Virus record (IMG/VR): IMGVR_UViG_3300019752_000020
Coordinates: 1-24,341 of that record
DNA: 24,341 nt
Reading direction: 5' to 3' (one strand)
Source of the DNA: a virus
The notes under the pieces are model-generated. The model did not search any database. It was given only the letters and a program-made list of their open reading frames with translations, and had not been told where the DNA came from. Shown here piece after piece: positions 7,380 to 15,326 of this stretch. Each line of letters opens with the position of its first letter. Position 1 is the first letter of the stretch. Both the position numbers and the translations under genes were made by a program.

Positions 7380-9352
7380 CAGCCTGTCCTCTGATATTCG
7401 GTGTCGAGGATGTCGCGCATTTCACCGCCCTGGCGGTAGTTGCTGACGAACACATCGACGATCTCTTGATGATTTGATCCAGTTCGCTGCTCTACGGTGC
7501 CTGCGCGCTCGGCGTCTTCAATGACGTTTACCTCTGGCGCTTTACCGGCGGCACGCTGTTCCAGTTGGGTCTGTGCTTCGCGCGGAAGCGCGGATATGTT
7601 GGCCGCTGTATTGGGGGTGGCCGTTGTTGTGGCGGTACTGGCACCTGATGTCGGTGACGATGCTGACGAGCTGGACGCGCTGGCGATGCTGTTCGATTGA
7701 AGAGCTCTCAGGCGAATCGTGCCTGCAATGGTTGCGGATGCCGCCGCCCCTGCCCCTGCAATCGGCCCGCCCCATGCACTGGCCCACTTGTATGCATTCT
7801 GGGCTGATTCGATGGTTGACATGATCACATTCATGGTCGCCGCTGTTTTGCCGATCAGCATTAAATTGCGGTTGCCATGCTCCGACAGCGCCGACATGTC
7901 GGTGAAGAATTTACCGGTTCCTTGCTTGATCGTCTTGGCCTTGGCCTCTTCGATCTTCGCCACTTCTTTTGCATAAGAGGCGTAATTCAGCTTCGATACT
8001 TCCATGTATCGTTCTTCGCTGATCTGGTTCGCCTTCAGCGTATTGATGAGCATTAACTCGCGGCGGCGGTATGCCTCTGCGATGGTTTCGTTCTGGGCGG
8101 TCAGGCGTTCGTGCAGGCGGTCAACTTCAACACTGGTGAACAGATCATCGTCTGGGTCTGGGGGCTTGATCATCTGGTTGTTCAGAGCTTCTTGAGACTC
8201 AACAAACGCCGCCGCCGCATCAGTTGAAGATTTTTCCACATCAATAAACCACCGCCGAACCTTCTCGCTGGGCATTTCTTGCATGGCCAGCTTGTGAAGG
8301 TCATCACCCAGGCCATTGGCAACAATCCGGGCGGTGCGCGCCCACAGTGCAATACCTGAGTTTTGATCGATGTCGCCATTCAGACCCGGCAATACACCAG
8401 CTACTTTTGCAACCCCTTGATACAACAACTCAAGATTGCTGAGCGTGGCTGCAACAAACGTGGCGGCGGCCAATTGCACCCCAAGCCAAACCGCTTTCAT
8501 ACCGTGAATCGTATCGGCAACCAGACCGACAGCTGTCGCTGTAACCGCCATTCCTTTTGATACAACGTCGCGGAACCCATTTGCCGCGATCGCAGAGTTC
8601 ACAAACTGGGTTTTGATCTCCGTAATAAAAGGCGCGACCTTAACTGCCAATGTATTACCCAGCCCTTGAAACACTTTCGCTGCACGGTCGCTGGCGTCGT
8701 TTGCGGTTTCAATTTTTGAAGCATCAATTCGAGATACTGCCAAGCCCAGCGCTTCGGCCTCCCTGACCGATGCTGCAATCACCTCAGATCCACCTCTCAT
8801 CGCGTTCACTAACCCGACACCACCAGAATCGAACAACTTGAATGCCAGCCTGACTTTTTTAGATTGGCCTTCAATATTCTGCATTGCATCGGCAACGGCG
8901 TAGAACTGTTCGTCTGGCTTCATGTTCGCCAGTTCCTGAGCACTGATTCCCAATTCCGCAAGCGCGCCAACGGCCTCACCGGTTCCGCTGGCTGCTTCAG
9001 CAACCCGTCGAACCATCCGCTGAAGGCCCATATCCAATTGATTCTGGGCAACGCCGTTCAGCTCAGCCTGATGACGCAAGCCAGCCAACGCCACGGTAGA
9101 CATGCCGATCTTGTCAGCGTGCTTCGCCATGGCATCCACGCTATCCATAGCCTCGTCAGCCATAGACGAAAGTGCGGCAACCCCTACTGCCGCTGACGCA
9201 GCCAGTGCTGCCCCGCCGATGGCCGCTACCTTCTTGACTTCAGCGCCCCAGTTTCGGGCCTCGTTTCGGCTATCTCTCAGCTCGCTGTTAAACGTCGCAG
9301 CATTGGCCGTCAGTTCAACAACCAGCGATGCAATTCGGGCTTTGAGACTCAT
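7379..9352 (-). CDS. Tape measure protein
   Basis: This 657-residue protein is long, Ala-rich and mostly helical. An N-terminal coiled region (about residues 15-45) and a small hydrophobic stretch (AAIGGAALAASAAVGVAALS) are followed by the block DAMAKHADKIGMSTVALAGL, a common motif of siphophage tape measures. A second hydrophobic region lies near residues 265-305, and a Ser/Thr/Ala-rich linker near residues 560-600. Tape measures set tail length and are expelled at injection. At roughly 0.15 nm per residue, a tail near 100 nm is expected. The gene follows the G/T chaperone pair as usual (6-base gap). Confidence 0.9.
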   Translation of the reverse strand: MSLKARIASLVVELTANAATFNSELRDSRNEARNWGAEVKKVAAIGGAALAASAAVGVAALSSMADEAMDSVDAMAKHADKIGMSTVALAGLRHQAELNGVAQNQLDMGLQRMVRRVAEAASGTGEAVGALAELGISAQELANMKPDEQFYAVADAMQNIEGQSKKVRLAFKLFDSGGVGLVNAMRGGSEVIAASVREAEALGLAVSRIDASKIETANDASDRAAKVFQGLGNTLAVKVAPFITEIKTQFVNSAIAANGFRDVVSKGMAVTATAVGLVADTIHGMKAVWLGVQLAAATFVAATLSNLELLYQGVAKVAGVLPGLNGDIDQNSGIALWARTARIVANGLGDDLHKLAMQEMPSEKVRRWFIDVEKSSTDAAAAFVESQEALNNQMIKPPDPDDDLFTSVEVDRLHERLTAQNETIAEAYRRRELMLINTLKANQISEERYMEVSKLNYASYAKEVAKIEEAKAKTIKQGTGKFFTDMSALSEHGNRNLMLIGKTAATMNVIMSTIESAQNAYKWASAWGGPIAGAGAAASATIAGTIRLRALQSNSIASASSSSASSPTSGASTATTTATPNTAANISALPREAQTQLEQRAAGKAPEVNVIEDAERAGTVEQRTGSNHQEIVDVFVSNYRQGGEMRDILDTEYQRTG

Positions 9353-9358
9353 GGTGTT

Positions 9359-9652
9359 TTACTCAGTGCAAGCCTGGGCCGCAAAATCGGCAAACGCCTG
9401 TGGTGTCACTGGCGTCCAGTCTTCAGGGGTTTCGGGAGGTTTCAGGGATGGAAAGATGTGCTCTGGCGTCAGTGCGCTGTGCGGTTTTATCTGCAGCAGG
9501 AAGTTGATCAGCACGGCGGCCACGGTGCCTGATCGCCAGTTGTCTGCTGCGAACCCGGCGGGTTCTTCGGCAAAGAACAGCGCCCAGTTATTGCGGTCGC
9601 TGGCGGGCATACAGTGCAGTTCTTGCCGTGTATGTATGCCCAGTTGGTGCAT
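9359..9652 (-). CDS. Tail assembly chaperone T part, made as a G-T frameshift fusion
   Basis: The 97 residues counted from the ATG at 9652 include LGIHTRQELHCMPASDRNNW, typical of the T part of tail chaperones. The same frame is open upstream of this ATG, back to the slippery site at 9694-9700. The protein most likely made is therefore a fusion: residues 1-103 of G, then 14 linking residues (DQGLSGDERADYRL), then these 97, giving 214 in all. The ATG overlaps the G stop (TAATG), so a small amount of free T cannot be excluded. The G and G-T proteins coat the tape measure before tail-tube polymerisation. The gene lies just before the tape-measure gene, as expected. Confidence 0.8.
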   Translation of the reverse strand: MHQLGIHTRQELHCMPASDRNNWALFFAEEPAGFAADNWRSGTVAAVLINFLLQIKPHSALTPEHIFPSLKPPETPEDWTPVTPQAFADFAAQACTE

Positions 9653-10002
9653 TAGCCGGTAGTCGGCTCGCTCGTCGCCTGAGAGTCCTTGATCTTTTTT
9701 AATTCAATACCACTCAGCTCTGTGGCTTTCATGTACAAGGTGTTGACAGCGACGTTTGATGCATCGACCAGTAATTCCGCGTCTTCCTGTTTAAAGACTT
9801 GAGTGCCGTCTTCATCCAGCACCGCAAATACCAGAGCCTGAGCCTGGCTGGCCACTGGGCCTTGGTCTTTGTACACCTTGTTGACCTGTTCCAGTTCGCC
9901 TGCTGACAGTTCGCGCACGGTGACTTCCACATCACCCCACTCTGGGATGATGACGACTTCTTGCTTAAGCTTGATACTCAGGATTTTTTCACGCAGATTC
10001 AT
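9652..10002 (-). CDS. Tail assembly chaperone G
   Basis: The 116-residue protein resembles the DUF/TAC class of tail assembly chaperones: a beta-rich start (VVIIPEWGDVEVTVRELSAGE), then a mainly helical half rich in charged residues. It lies between the major tail protein and the tape measure, which is the chaperone position. Near the end, codons 101-103 (TTA AAA AAG) hold a canonical -1 slippery heptamer, after which normal reading adds 13 more residues and stops. Normal reading gives G; slipping gives the G-T fusion. Both products are normally needed in a fixed ratio for tail assembly. Confidence 0.85.
   Translation of the reverse strand: MNLREKILSIKLKQEVVIIPEWGDVEVTVRELSAGELEQVNKVYKDQGPVASQAQALVFAVLDEDGTQVFKQEDAELLVDASNVAVNTLYMKATELSGIELKKIKDSQATSEPTTG
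9694..9700 (-). promoter_or_regulatory. Programmed -1 ribosomal frameshift site A AAA AAG
   Basis: On the minus strand the G frame reads TTA AAA AAG ATC AAG, which contains the heptamer A AAA AAG in the phase needed for a -1 slip (X XXY YYZ). This is one of the most efficient bacterial slippery sequences. After slipping, the -1 frame reads without a stop through the G terminator and into the T reading frame. The position, about 13 codons before the G stop and just before the tape-measure gene, is that of the G-GT frameshift in lambda. I did not identify a clear downstream stimulatory stem. Confidence 0.88.
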
Positions 10003-10014
10003 TGTGTTGATCCG

Positions 10015-10125
10015 TTATTGATTGGTTTTTGTAGCCACCAGCGCAAACGCCGCCCCACAGAAAAAGACTGCAAGGCCCACCAGCAGCGCGCCAGCAAACA
10101 GAAGAGGACTGGGTTCAGGGCACAT
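10015..10125 (-). CDS. 36-residue single-pass membrane protein, unknown
   Basis: A frame of 36 codons starts with an ATG that overlaps the stop of the major tail protein gene (TGATG at 10127-10123) and ends with TAA 12 bases before the G chaperone start. It codes a short polar start (MCPEPSP), one long hydrophobic segment (residues 8-31, with VGLAVFFCGAAFALVA) and a polar end (TKTNQ). It fills the only sizeable gap between the tail-tube and chaperone genes. I do not recognise it. The start overlap and the clean transmembrane pattern argue that it is real, but so short a frame could arise by chance. Confidence 0.5.
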   Translation of the reverse strand: MCPEPSPLLFAGALLVGLAVFFCGAAFALVATKTNQ

Positions 10126-10544
10126 CAAGATTTGGCGTTGATGTTCAGTCCGAAGGTGATAAACGTTTCGTCTTTCAGTGAAATGGCATCAGAGGTTTTG
10201 TTGATCCAACCGGTGAGCGTTACGGTTTTTACGCCGCTGGTTGCGCCCGATTCGGACGATGGATAAGCGTACTGGAAGTATTTGGTTGCGCCGTCGGCGT
10301 ACGCCGTTTTGATGGCGTCAACACCGGCTGCATCGGTTTTGACTTTGAATTCCATTGGGGCAAGGGTGCGAATGCCCGGCTTGGACTGGGTGTTATCGCT
10401 GCCCGTGTTGGTGTCGTCGAGTGATTCGCGGCTGTCGTCAACTGCCGGAAGCGGATCGTAAAGAACACCGATGCTGGTGTATGTGCCGTCAACGGCGTCT
10501 GCCATGCTGAGCGTTACGACGCCCGCGCCAATTTTATCGCTCAT
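10125..10544 (-). CDS. Major tail (tube) protein
   Basis: This 139-residue protein is acidic and beta-rich, with no membrane segment or catalytic motif. Its features, such as TLAPMEFKVK in the middle and KTVTLTGWINK in the last third, fit siphophage tail-tube subunits. Placement supports this: it follows the DUF3168 tail-terminator gene (ATGA overlap at 10541-10544) and precedes the tail chaperones. Tube subunits stack as hexameric rings around the tape measure. No C-terminal Ig-like domain is present, so this is the minimal form. Confidence 0.8.
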   Translation of the reverse strand: MSDKIGAGVVTLSMADAVDGTYTSIGVLYDPLPAVDDSRESLDDTNTGSDNTQSKPGIRTLAPMEFKVKTDAAGVDAIKTAYADGATKYFQYAYPSSESGATSGVKTVTLTGWINKTSDAISLKDETFITFGLNINAKS

Positions 10545-10942
10545 GGATTGCTCCTGTATTTGATGGTGATGTCTATGCTGGTGTCGTGGGTATCGGTGCC
10601 GGTGTCGTGTCCGGGCCGGACATCGATCAGTTCGATCAGTTCGATGGTTTCGTCGTCATGCGCGCCCTGATAGCAGTCCAGGTGCGCTTGGATGGCGGTC
10701 GCCAGATTCTTGGATTCCAGATAGGTCTTGGCGCTGACATCAATCTGGTAACGCTCTTCTTTCAGTGGATGACGGCTTGCATCGCTGCGCAGCTCGGGTG
10801 GTGTGATGCTGATCTGGCTGACCCGGATAGCAGGATATGGCGAGCCTTTCGGCAGCACGCCGAAATGGACGCGGCCACCGATCGCACTGATGCTGGCAGG
10901 TGCATCGTCTGTCAGCAGATCCAGCAGGATGGCTTCAATCAT
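10541..10942 (-). CDS. DUF3168 tail terminator/completion protein
   Basis: The 133-residue protein begins MIEAILLDLLTDD, has GGRVHFGVLPKGSPYPAIRVSQIS near residues 22-45 and ends with SIDITIKYR. This is the pattern of DUF3168 proteins (gp17-like, lambda gpU counterparts) that cap the tail tube and join it to the head. The motif V..G..P.G..YPAI is the family hallmark. The gene overlaps the tail-tube gene by ATGA and shares one base with the stop of the gp10-like gene upstream, so the set is probably translationally coupled. Confidence 0.85.
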   Translation of the reverse strand: MIEAILLDLLTDDAPASISAIGGRVHFGVLPKGSPYPAIRVSQISITPPELRSDASRHPLKEERYQIDVSAKTYLESKNLATAIQAHLDCYQGAHDDETIELIELIDVRPGHDTGTDTHDTSIDITIKYRSNP

Positions 10943-11388
10943 CAGATGCCCAGCCGTTCAAACCGCTTGGCCAGGTTCTTCTTGAACCGGATCACAGATT
11001 CATTCCAGTTCTGGTCAGCAGCCCGGCGCATCCAGCCAACCGGTGCAATGTGTTTGGTGCCGAATTCCAGCAGGCCCGCGTACCAGTGGCGCTTCATGCG
11101 GTAGCCGACATTAACCGTGGCGCTGGCGTTCTCGTTGGCTTTCTCCGACCATTTGCGAGTACCTTTTCTCAGCGATGGTGGGTTCTTCTGCTGTGCTTTG
11201 CGTTCCAGGTAATCAGGATCGACACCGACCGGCGCGCCTTCGCGCATGGCTTTGTGTATCGGTGTTGCCGCAAACATGAGCGCCCCACGCAGCGTTTTTT
11301 GACCGGTCACCACGTCAATTTCTGCGAACTTGGCGTCCAGCTCCTGCAGGCCGTGAACAGTAACGGTTGTGCTAATCGGTTCGGTCAT
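10942..11388 (-). CDS. HK97 gp10-like head-tail joining/tail completion protein
   Basis: This basic protein of 148 residues starts TVHGLQELDAKFAEI, a form shared by HK97 gp10-family morphogenesis proteins. It continues with LRGALMFAATPIHKAMREGAP, then HWYAGLLEFGTKHIAPVGWMR (about residues 101-121), whose Y..LLEFGT...P..W/FMR pattern is the family hallmark. It acts at the head-tail joint or tail completion. It sits between the head-closure and DUF3168 genes and overlaps the upstream gene by 17 bases. Confidence 0.85.
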   Translation of the reverse strand: MTEPISTTVTVHGLQELDAKFAEIDVVTGQKTLRGALMFAATPIHKAMREGAPVGVDPDYLERKAQQKNPPSLRKGTRKWSEKANENASATVNVGYRMKRHWYAGLLEFGTKHIAPVGWMRRAADQNWNESVIRFKKNLAKRFERLGI

Positions 11389-11695
11389 GGCTTGTGTACT
11401 CGATGGTCATGTCAGTGCGCGCCCGAAACGGGCTGTCATGACTGACGATGTTGTAATAAGTGCCGTCGATGTTGACGCGCATGGCGCTGGTCACGCCGGG
11501 TACGTAATGGGTTCTCAGTGAATACCGGACGGTTTCGGTACGGGTGCCGTTGGCCACACCCTCTGCGCCCGACAGTTGGCGCAGGCTGCACCAGATCGGC
11601 TCGAATGCTTCCCATGTGGATTCCCGCTCATTAAGGTCGTTGATTGAGTAAACCTGCTGCTCAATCACGGCGTATGTATCGAGAGTGCCAATCAT
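11372..11695 (-). CDS. Head-tail adaptor / head closure protein (SPP1 gp16-like)
   Basis: The protein has 107 residues: an early TYAVIEQQVY segment, then EAFEPIWCSLRQLSGAEG (about residues 29-46), then RYSLRTHYVPGVTSAMRVNIDG and YYNIVSHDSP. The W.....LSG.E and R.. YNI.S patterns fit phage head-tail joining proteins. A GTG at 11698 is in frame, but the ATG at 11695 overlaps the upstream stop as TGATG, so I prefer the ATG. It follows the gp6-like connector gene, the usual order in HK97-type phages. Confidence 0.8.
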   Translation of the reverse strand: MIGTLDTYAVIEQQVYSINDLNERESTWEAFEPIWCSLRQLSGAEGVANGTRTETVRYSLRTHYVPGVTSAMRVNIDGTYYNIVSHDSPFRARTDMTIEYTSHDRTD

Positions 11696-12006
11696 CACGC
11701 TACCCGGATAATGCGATAGGGCTGCCAGAGCGACTGGGTCGCCTGTGGCATGGTGGCGTCCATGTCGCGGGTGTTGTACAGGTAACCGATCAGCACCAAC
11801 GCGCCGGACTGGATGGCCGGATCAATCACCTGTGTGTCATCCGGTGCTGCCGTGTCGGCATCCAGTGATGCCTGGTCGGCGTAGAGCTTGCGCCCGGTGT
11901 AGTGCTCGAACTGGATCAGGGCGGCGTCAATGTACGACTGGATCAGGACATCTTCCCGGTTGTGGAGCACCCGCAAGTGCGCCTTGACGAGAGATAGGGT
12001 GATCAT
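11695..12006 (-). CDS. HK97 gp6-like head-tail connector
   Basis: The 103-residue protein is helical and begins MITLSLVKAHLRVLHNREDVLIQ, followed by YIDAALIQFEHYTGRKLY and later AIQSGALVLIGYLYNTRD. This is the standard pattern of gp6-like connectors: a start of I.LE.VK.HLR.D...ED.LI...I.AA, then an A....V..LY..R helix. Twelve or so copies form a ring below the portal. The start overlaps the upstream gene by ATGA (12003-12006). Confidence 0.9.
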   Translation of the reverse strand: MITLSLVKAHLRVLHNREDVLIQSYIDAALIQFEHYTGRKLYADQASLDADTAAPDDTQVIDPAIQSGALVLIGYLYNTRDMDATMPQATQSLWQPYRIIRVA

Positions 12007-12212
12007 TTCGATGATTCAGTTTTTTCTTCGGTGACTGGCAATTCCCAATCCGAGTTGTCGACTTCTTTGCCTTTGGTTGTGCCTTCAAAGGCTTTGATCG
12101 AAGAGGCATGCTGAACCGCTACCTTGGGCAGAGTTTCATATTTTCCCTGTGGGATGGTGATGACCTCACAACCATCTAAAGAGACTCGCAGGTCTTGCTT
12201 CAACTTGTACAT
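12003..12212 (-). CDS. Small unknown protein between capsid and connector genes
   Basis: The frame codes 69 residues with a short beta-like start (MYKLKQDLRVSLDG) and a charged, probably disordered end rich in Lys and Glu. A GGAG sits 5 bases before the ATG. The gene begins just after the capsid-gene terminator and overlaps the connector gene by four bases. Small proteins at this place are frequent in HK97-like phages, and some decorate the head or help connector assembly. I see no motif that decides between these. Confidence 0.7.
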   Translation of the reverse strand: MYKLKQDLRVSLDGCEVITIPQGKYETLPKVAVQHASSIKAFEGTTKGKEVDNSDWELPVTEEKTESSK

Positions 12213-12235
12213 AATGACTCCAGTGTCAGGACATT

Positions 12236-12258
12236 AAAAAAGGGGCCGAAGCCCCTTT
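12236..12258 (-). terminator. Intrinsic terminator after the major capsid gene
   Basis: Read on the minus strand, an 8-bp stem (AAAGGGGC / GCCCCTTT) closes a TTCG tetraloop, and the 3' arm runs into six T at 12241-12236. The stop codon of the capsid gene lies about 20 bases upstream. The sequence is a near-ideal Rho-independent terminator. It probably lowers transcription of connector and tail genes relative to capsid, or is passed by an antiterminated polymerase. Confidence 0.88.
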
Positions 12259-12279
12259 CTTATTGCTGAAATTTCGCGG

Positions 12280-13476
12280 TTACGCTGCGATCTTCAGAAT
12301 CTTGATTGCGTTGTCGTCCACCAGCATTCCGCCCACTCGTTTTGTGGTGTAGAAGCCTACATTGGGCTTGTTGGTGAAAGGATCGCGCAGTACGCGAGTG
12401 CCCATGCGATCAACGATGTAGTAACCGCGCTGGAAGTTACCGAATGAAAGCGCATTAGCACCTGCAGCCATATCCGGCATGGATTCGTTTTCCATGTAGC
12501 GATAACTGCCCAGAGAAGCCGATACACCGTCTTCCAAACCCGGAGTCCACAGGTATTGGCCGTCGGAGGTTTTGAGCTTCATTACTTCCGTCAGGGTGGC
12601 ACCATTACCCATCCAGACAGCACCTGCACGATACTTCTTGCGCAAGGCCATCGGGAATGTCTTGATGTCATCCGCTGTAATGGTGCCAGCAGCGCCAGAC
12701 AGTTTGTGCTGAAGCTGACCAAAGGCACGGGCAGCATCCAAATCGGTTGAGGTGGTGTACGCCAGAAAACCCTTTGGTTTGTTGGTGCCGTTACCGGAAG
12801 TGAACGCCGCTTCTTCCTGGTCTGCGAACTCTTCCATGACTTCCTCTGCCAGCCAGGATTCCACATCAAAAAATGCATCGTCCAGCATGGTCTGGGTTGA
12901 TTGCGGATTCGCGTAAATCTCACCCATAAACGGTGTGATTTGCTTCAACTGTGGCGTTCCGGTAGCGGGACGACTATCGGTTTCACCCACCCAGCCAGAA
13001 GCAGTGCCACCAATACTGGTCAGCTTCTTGTATTCAGCCCCGCCAACAGTGATAACTCGGCAAACCTGGCGCATGACGTTGTCATCAGTCAGGCGCTTGC
13101 TGATGTCCCGATCCAGCTCTTCAGGCACCGCGTAGCCACCATCAGCATCAACACCAACCTGCAGCGCTTTTTCTTGCAAGTCCATCAAGCCATCTTCACT
13201 GCCTTTGCGCATAAACTTACCAAAGGCTTCCTTGTGCTCTTTGACTTCCGGCGATTCGCCGTTGTTGTTGCTCATACGGCCCATTTTCTTCAGGCCTTCG
13301 TCAATCTCATCCTTGAGCGACTGCAGTGCCTTCAGTTCTTCGGCCAGGCCGTCGACTCGACCGCCCAACTCGCTCTTGGTTTTTTCGATTTCCTTGTCGT
13401 TCTTCTCCTTGAACTCGCTGAACTTTTTACCGAGCGTTTCAGTAACCTGCTCCAGGTCTTTTTGATCCAATGGCAT
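12280..13476 (-). CDS. Major capsid protein, HK97 fold
   Basis: The 398-residue protein has an N-terminal coiled coil of about 75 residues (PLDQKDLEQVTETLGKKFSE onward), the delta domain that acts as internal scaffold and is removed by the protease. VDADGGYAVPEE near residue 110 marks the start of the mature part. Later, QEEAAFTSGNGTNKPKGFL (the E-loop/A-domain signature) and DPFTNKPNVGFYTTKRVGG near the end are hallmarks of HK97-type shells. I chose the ATG at 13476 because GAGGGG lies 6 bases upstream. An in-frame codon at 13512 would add 12 residues and overlap the protease gene. Confidence 0.95.
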   Translation of the reverse strand: MPLDQKDLEQVTETLGKKFSEFKEKNDKEIEKTKSELGGRVDGLAEELKALQSLKDEIDEGLKKMGRMSNNNGESPEVKEHKEAFGKFMRKGSEDGLMDLQEKALQVGVDADGGYAVPEELDRDISKRLTDDNVMRQVCRVITVGGAEYKKLTSIGGTASGWVGETDSRPATGTPQLKQITPFMGEIYANPQSTQTMLDDAFFDVESWLAEEVMEEFADQEEAAFTSGNGTNKPKGFLAYTTSTDLDAARAFGQLQHKLSGAAGTITADDIKTFPMALRKKYRAGAVWMGNGATLTEVMKLKTSDGQYLWTPGLEDGVSASLGSYRYMENESMPDMAAGANALSFGNFQRGYYIVDRMGTRVLRDPFTNKPNVGFYTTKRVGGMLVDDNAIKILKIAA

Positions 13477-13482
13477 GTTAGG

Positions 13483-13488
13483 CCCCTC
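13483..13488 (-). promoter_or_regulatory. Strong ribosome binding site of the capsid gene
   Basis: GAGGGG on the minus strand lies 6 bases before the capsid ATG at 13476 and overlaps the protease stop codon. It decides the capsid start and is among the strongest sites in the structural region, where most genes rely on overlapping stop/start codons. This fits the high capsid dose needed. Confidence 0.75.
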
Positions 13489-14134
13489 AGATTGTGATGT
13501 TTTGGATCGCACTTTTTAGTGCATCAATGTCGTCAGAATCTGCATCTCGCAGAGCCTTGTACCCGCCAGACAAAATGCTTTTTGCCTGGGTACGTGAAAA
13601 ACCGGCATCTCGCAGGCACTGCTCAACCAAGGCAGGTTTGGGCAGCTCGCCGCTTTTCAGCAGCGTTTTCACATTGTTGATTCGTGCTTCTTCATTCGCG
13701 GGAAATGTCACCAGTGACACCTCCCACAACTTGACTTCATTCAGTTTGAACGCGCCCTTGTCCTTGTCGTACTCATAATCGACATCGGAATAGCCGATGG
13801 ACATGCCAGTAATAGAACCGGCCTTCAGGTGGGCGTATGCGCGCTTGGCCATGGGGTCGTCGTCTTTCAGCAACTTGCCTTCAACGAACAGACCGTGCTC
13901 GTCTTCTTCCATTTTGGTGAAAATGCCGATTGGTTCGTCAGTCTTGTGTTGCCACAGCAAGGCGGGCATCCCACCTTTCGACTTCCAGTCGGCCAGAGAC
14001 TTGGCGAAGGCTCCGGGCATTACGATGTCTGAATAACTGTCCTTCACGCCAAAAACGGAGCCGTATCCGGAGAATTCGCCGGAATCACTGATCTCTTTGA
14101 TCTTGAATCCGGATGACAGGGTTTTAGTCGTCAT
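13487..14134 (-). CDS. HK97-type prohead protease
   Basis: The 215-residue protein contains the family blocks in order: GEFSGYGSVFGVKD (19-32), SDIVMPGAF (35-43), LLWQHKTDEPIG (catalytic His63), AGSITGMSIGY (catalytic Ser112) and LWEVSLVTFPANEEA (136-150, with Glu138). It cleaves the delta domain from the capsid protein and itself during prohead maturation. It sits between portal and capsid genes and overlaps the portal gene by 11 bases. The C-terminal 50 residues are a helical tail. Confidence 0.95.
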   Translation of the reverse strand: MTTKTLSSGFKIKEISDSGEFSGYGSVFGVKDSYSDIVMPGAFAKSLADWKSKGGMPALLWQHKTDEPIGIFTKMEEDEHGLFVEGKLLKDDDPMAKRAYAHLKAGSITGMSIGYSDVDYEYDKDKGAFKLNEVKLWEVSLVTFPANEEARINNVKTLLKSGELPKPALVEQCLRDAGFSRTQAKSILSGGYKALRDADSDDIDALKSAIQNITI

Positions 14135-15326
14135 TGGTTTCTTCCTTCGGGGGCTTGCCGTTAATGGCCATATTCATTGGGGTAAGGAAAATGTCCCCGC
14201 CTGGGCGCGGGTTCATATCTTCCAGTTCTCGCGATTCATTCGGGCTCATGGCCCCGTTTTGGATTTGGCGAGTGTAAAACTCAGAGCGTGACTTTGAATC
14301 GCCTCGCATCATGGCGTTGGCCGTGAATTTGGCTTGGTACTCTTTGCCGTCTTTGGCAATCAGGGATTTGATCGAGCGCTGCTCAATACGAACGCAATAA
14401 GGCATCATCCCTGTTTGGAAAAAACTCAAGCCTTGAGATTCGATGTTGCTGAACGTGGCCCGATCCAGATCGCCTACCATGTGAGGCGGTACCCGGTAGA
14501 AGCCGCAGATTTCGGAGCGCTGGAACTTCCGGGTTTCAAGGAATTGGGCGTCCTCACTGGTCATACTGGTCTGAAACCATTGCAGACCACCTTCCAGAAT
14601 CAGATTCTTGTGCGCGTTCTCGCCTTTGTAGTCTTCCAACTGAAGCTTTAACCGATCGAACTGCTCATCCTTCAGCGTGCCCTCTGTCGTGAATCCACCA
14701 GCCGGGTGCGCACCATTTGCAAACACCTTTGCACCATGGCGCTCGGTCGCTTTGGCCAAACCAATGGTATTGCGGTTTTGCTGGATGGGTGACATACCGA
14801 CCAGGCCGTCGAGGGTTTGCAGACGAATGTGCAGAATGTTTTTCTGTTCAACGTAGTCCCACTTGCCATTCGGGAACGTGACTTTGTAGCGGACGTTCCA
14901 TTCGCTATCCAGCTCTGGGGTGACATTGCTCGGATTTAGAGGGAGTAGTTCCAGAACTCGCTTGCCAGACCAGTTGATATAGCAATAGTGATTGCCTCTC
15001 AGGCAGAGGTGCGTTGCGACCAACTCCTTCCATTCCAGAGGTGTCATGTAGTCGTTCGGGCCTTCTCGAAACAGCTTCTGTACAGAATGCCCATTCGCCA
15101 CCTTGCGGCCTTCGGGTGTCACCTCATAGAGAGTGAGCGGTAGCATTCCCAGGGTTTCAGCAATGACACGAATGCAGCTATAGACCGTTGAAAGCTTCAT
15201 GGCATTGGTCGGCGTGACACTAATCCCGGATTCTGAAAGCCCCAACCCTGTGATCATTTCAGCCAGAGCTGCACTGTCCATAACTTCTGTGGACTTCTGC
15301 TTGAATAGATTGCTGAACCAGGCCAT
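14124..15326 (-). CDS. Portal protein, HK97 family
   Basis: The 400-residue protein shows the portal family pattern: VYSCIRVIAETLGMLPLTLYE (about residues 49-69), then LCLRGNHYCYINW (about 107-119), LELLPLNPSNVTPE, and later FYRVPPHMVGD with RATFSNIESQGLSFFQTGM. The dodecameric portal is the DNA gate and head vertex that docks the terminase. Its start shares a base with the end of the terminase gene. The C-terminus (NPRPGGDIFLTPMNM) is also typical. Length is normal for the HK97 type. Confidence 0.95.
   Translation of the reverse strand: MAWFSNLFKQKSTEVMDSAALAEMITGLGLSESGISVTPTNAMKLSTVYSCIRVIAETLGMLPLTLYEVTPEGRKVANGHSVQKLFREGPNDYMTPLEWKELVATHLCLRGNHYCYINWSGKRVLELLPLNPSNVTPELDSEWNVRYKVTFPNGKWDYVEQKNILHIRLQTLDGLVGMSPIQQNRNTIGLAKATERHGAKVFANGAHPAGGFTTEGTLKDEQFDRLKLQLEDYKGENAHKNLILEGGLQWFQTSMTSEDAQFLETRKFQRSEICGFYRVPPHMVGDLDRATFSNIESQGLSFFQTGMMPYCVRIEQRSIKSLIAKDGKEYQAKFTANAMMRGDSKSRSEFYTRQIQNGAMSPNESRELEDMNPRPGGDIFLTPMNMAINGKPPKEETNDD

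Noticed and set aside
7779-7860. Possible membrane protein frames within the tape measure region
   Set aside because: They are alternative frames of Ala-rich tape-measure sequence, without start signals.
12901-13497. Plus-strand open frame of 198 codons rich in Leu and Phe, looking like a membrane protein
   Set aside because: It is the reverse of the capsid coiled-coil region; Glu/Lys codons read backwards give Phe/Leu codons.
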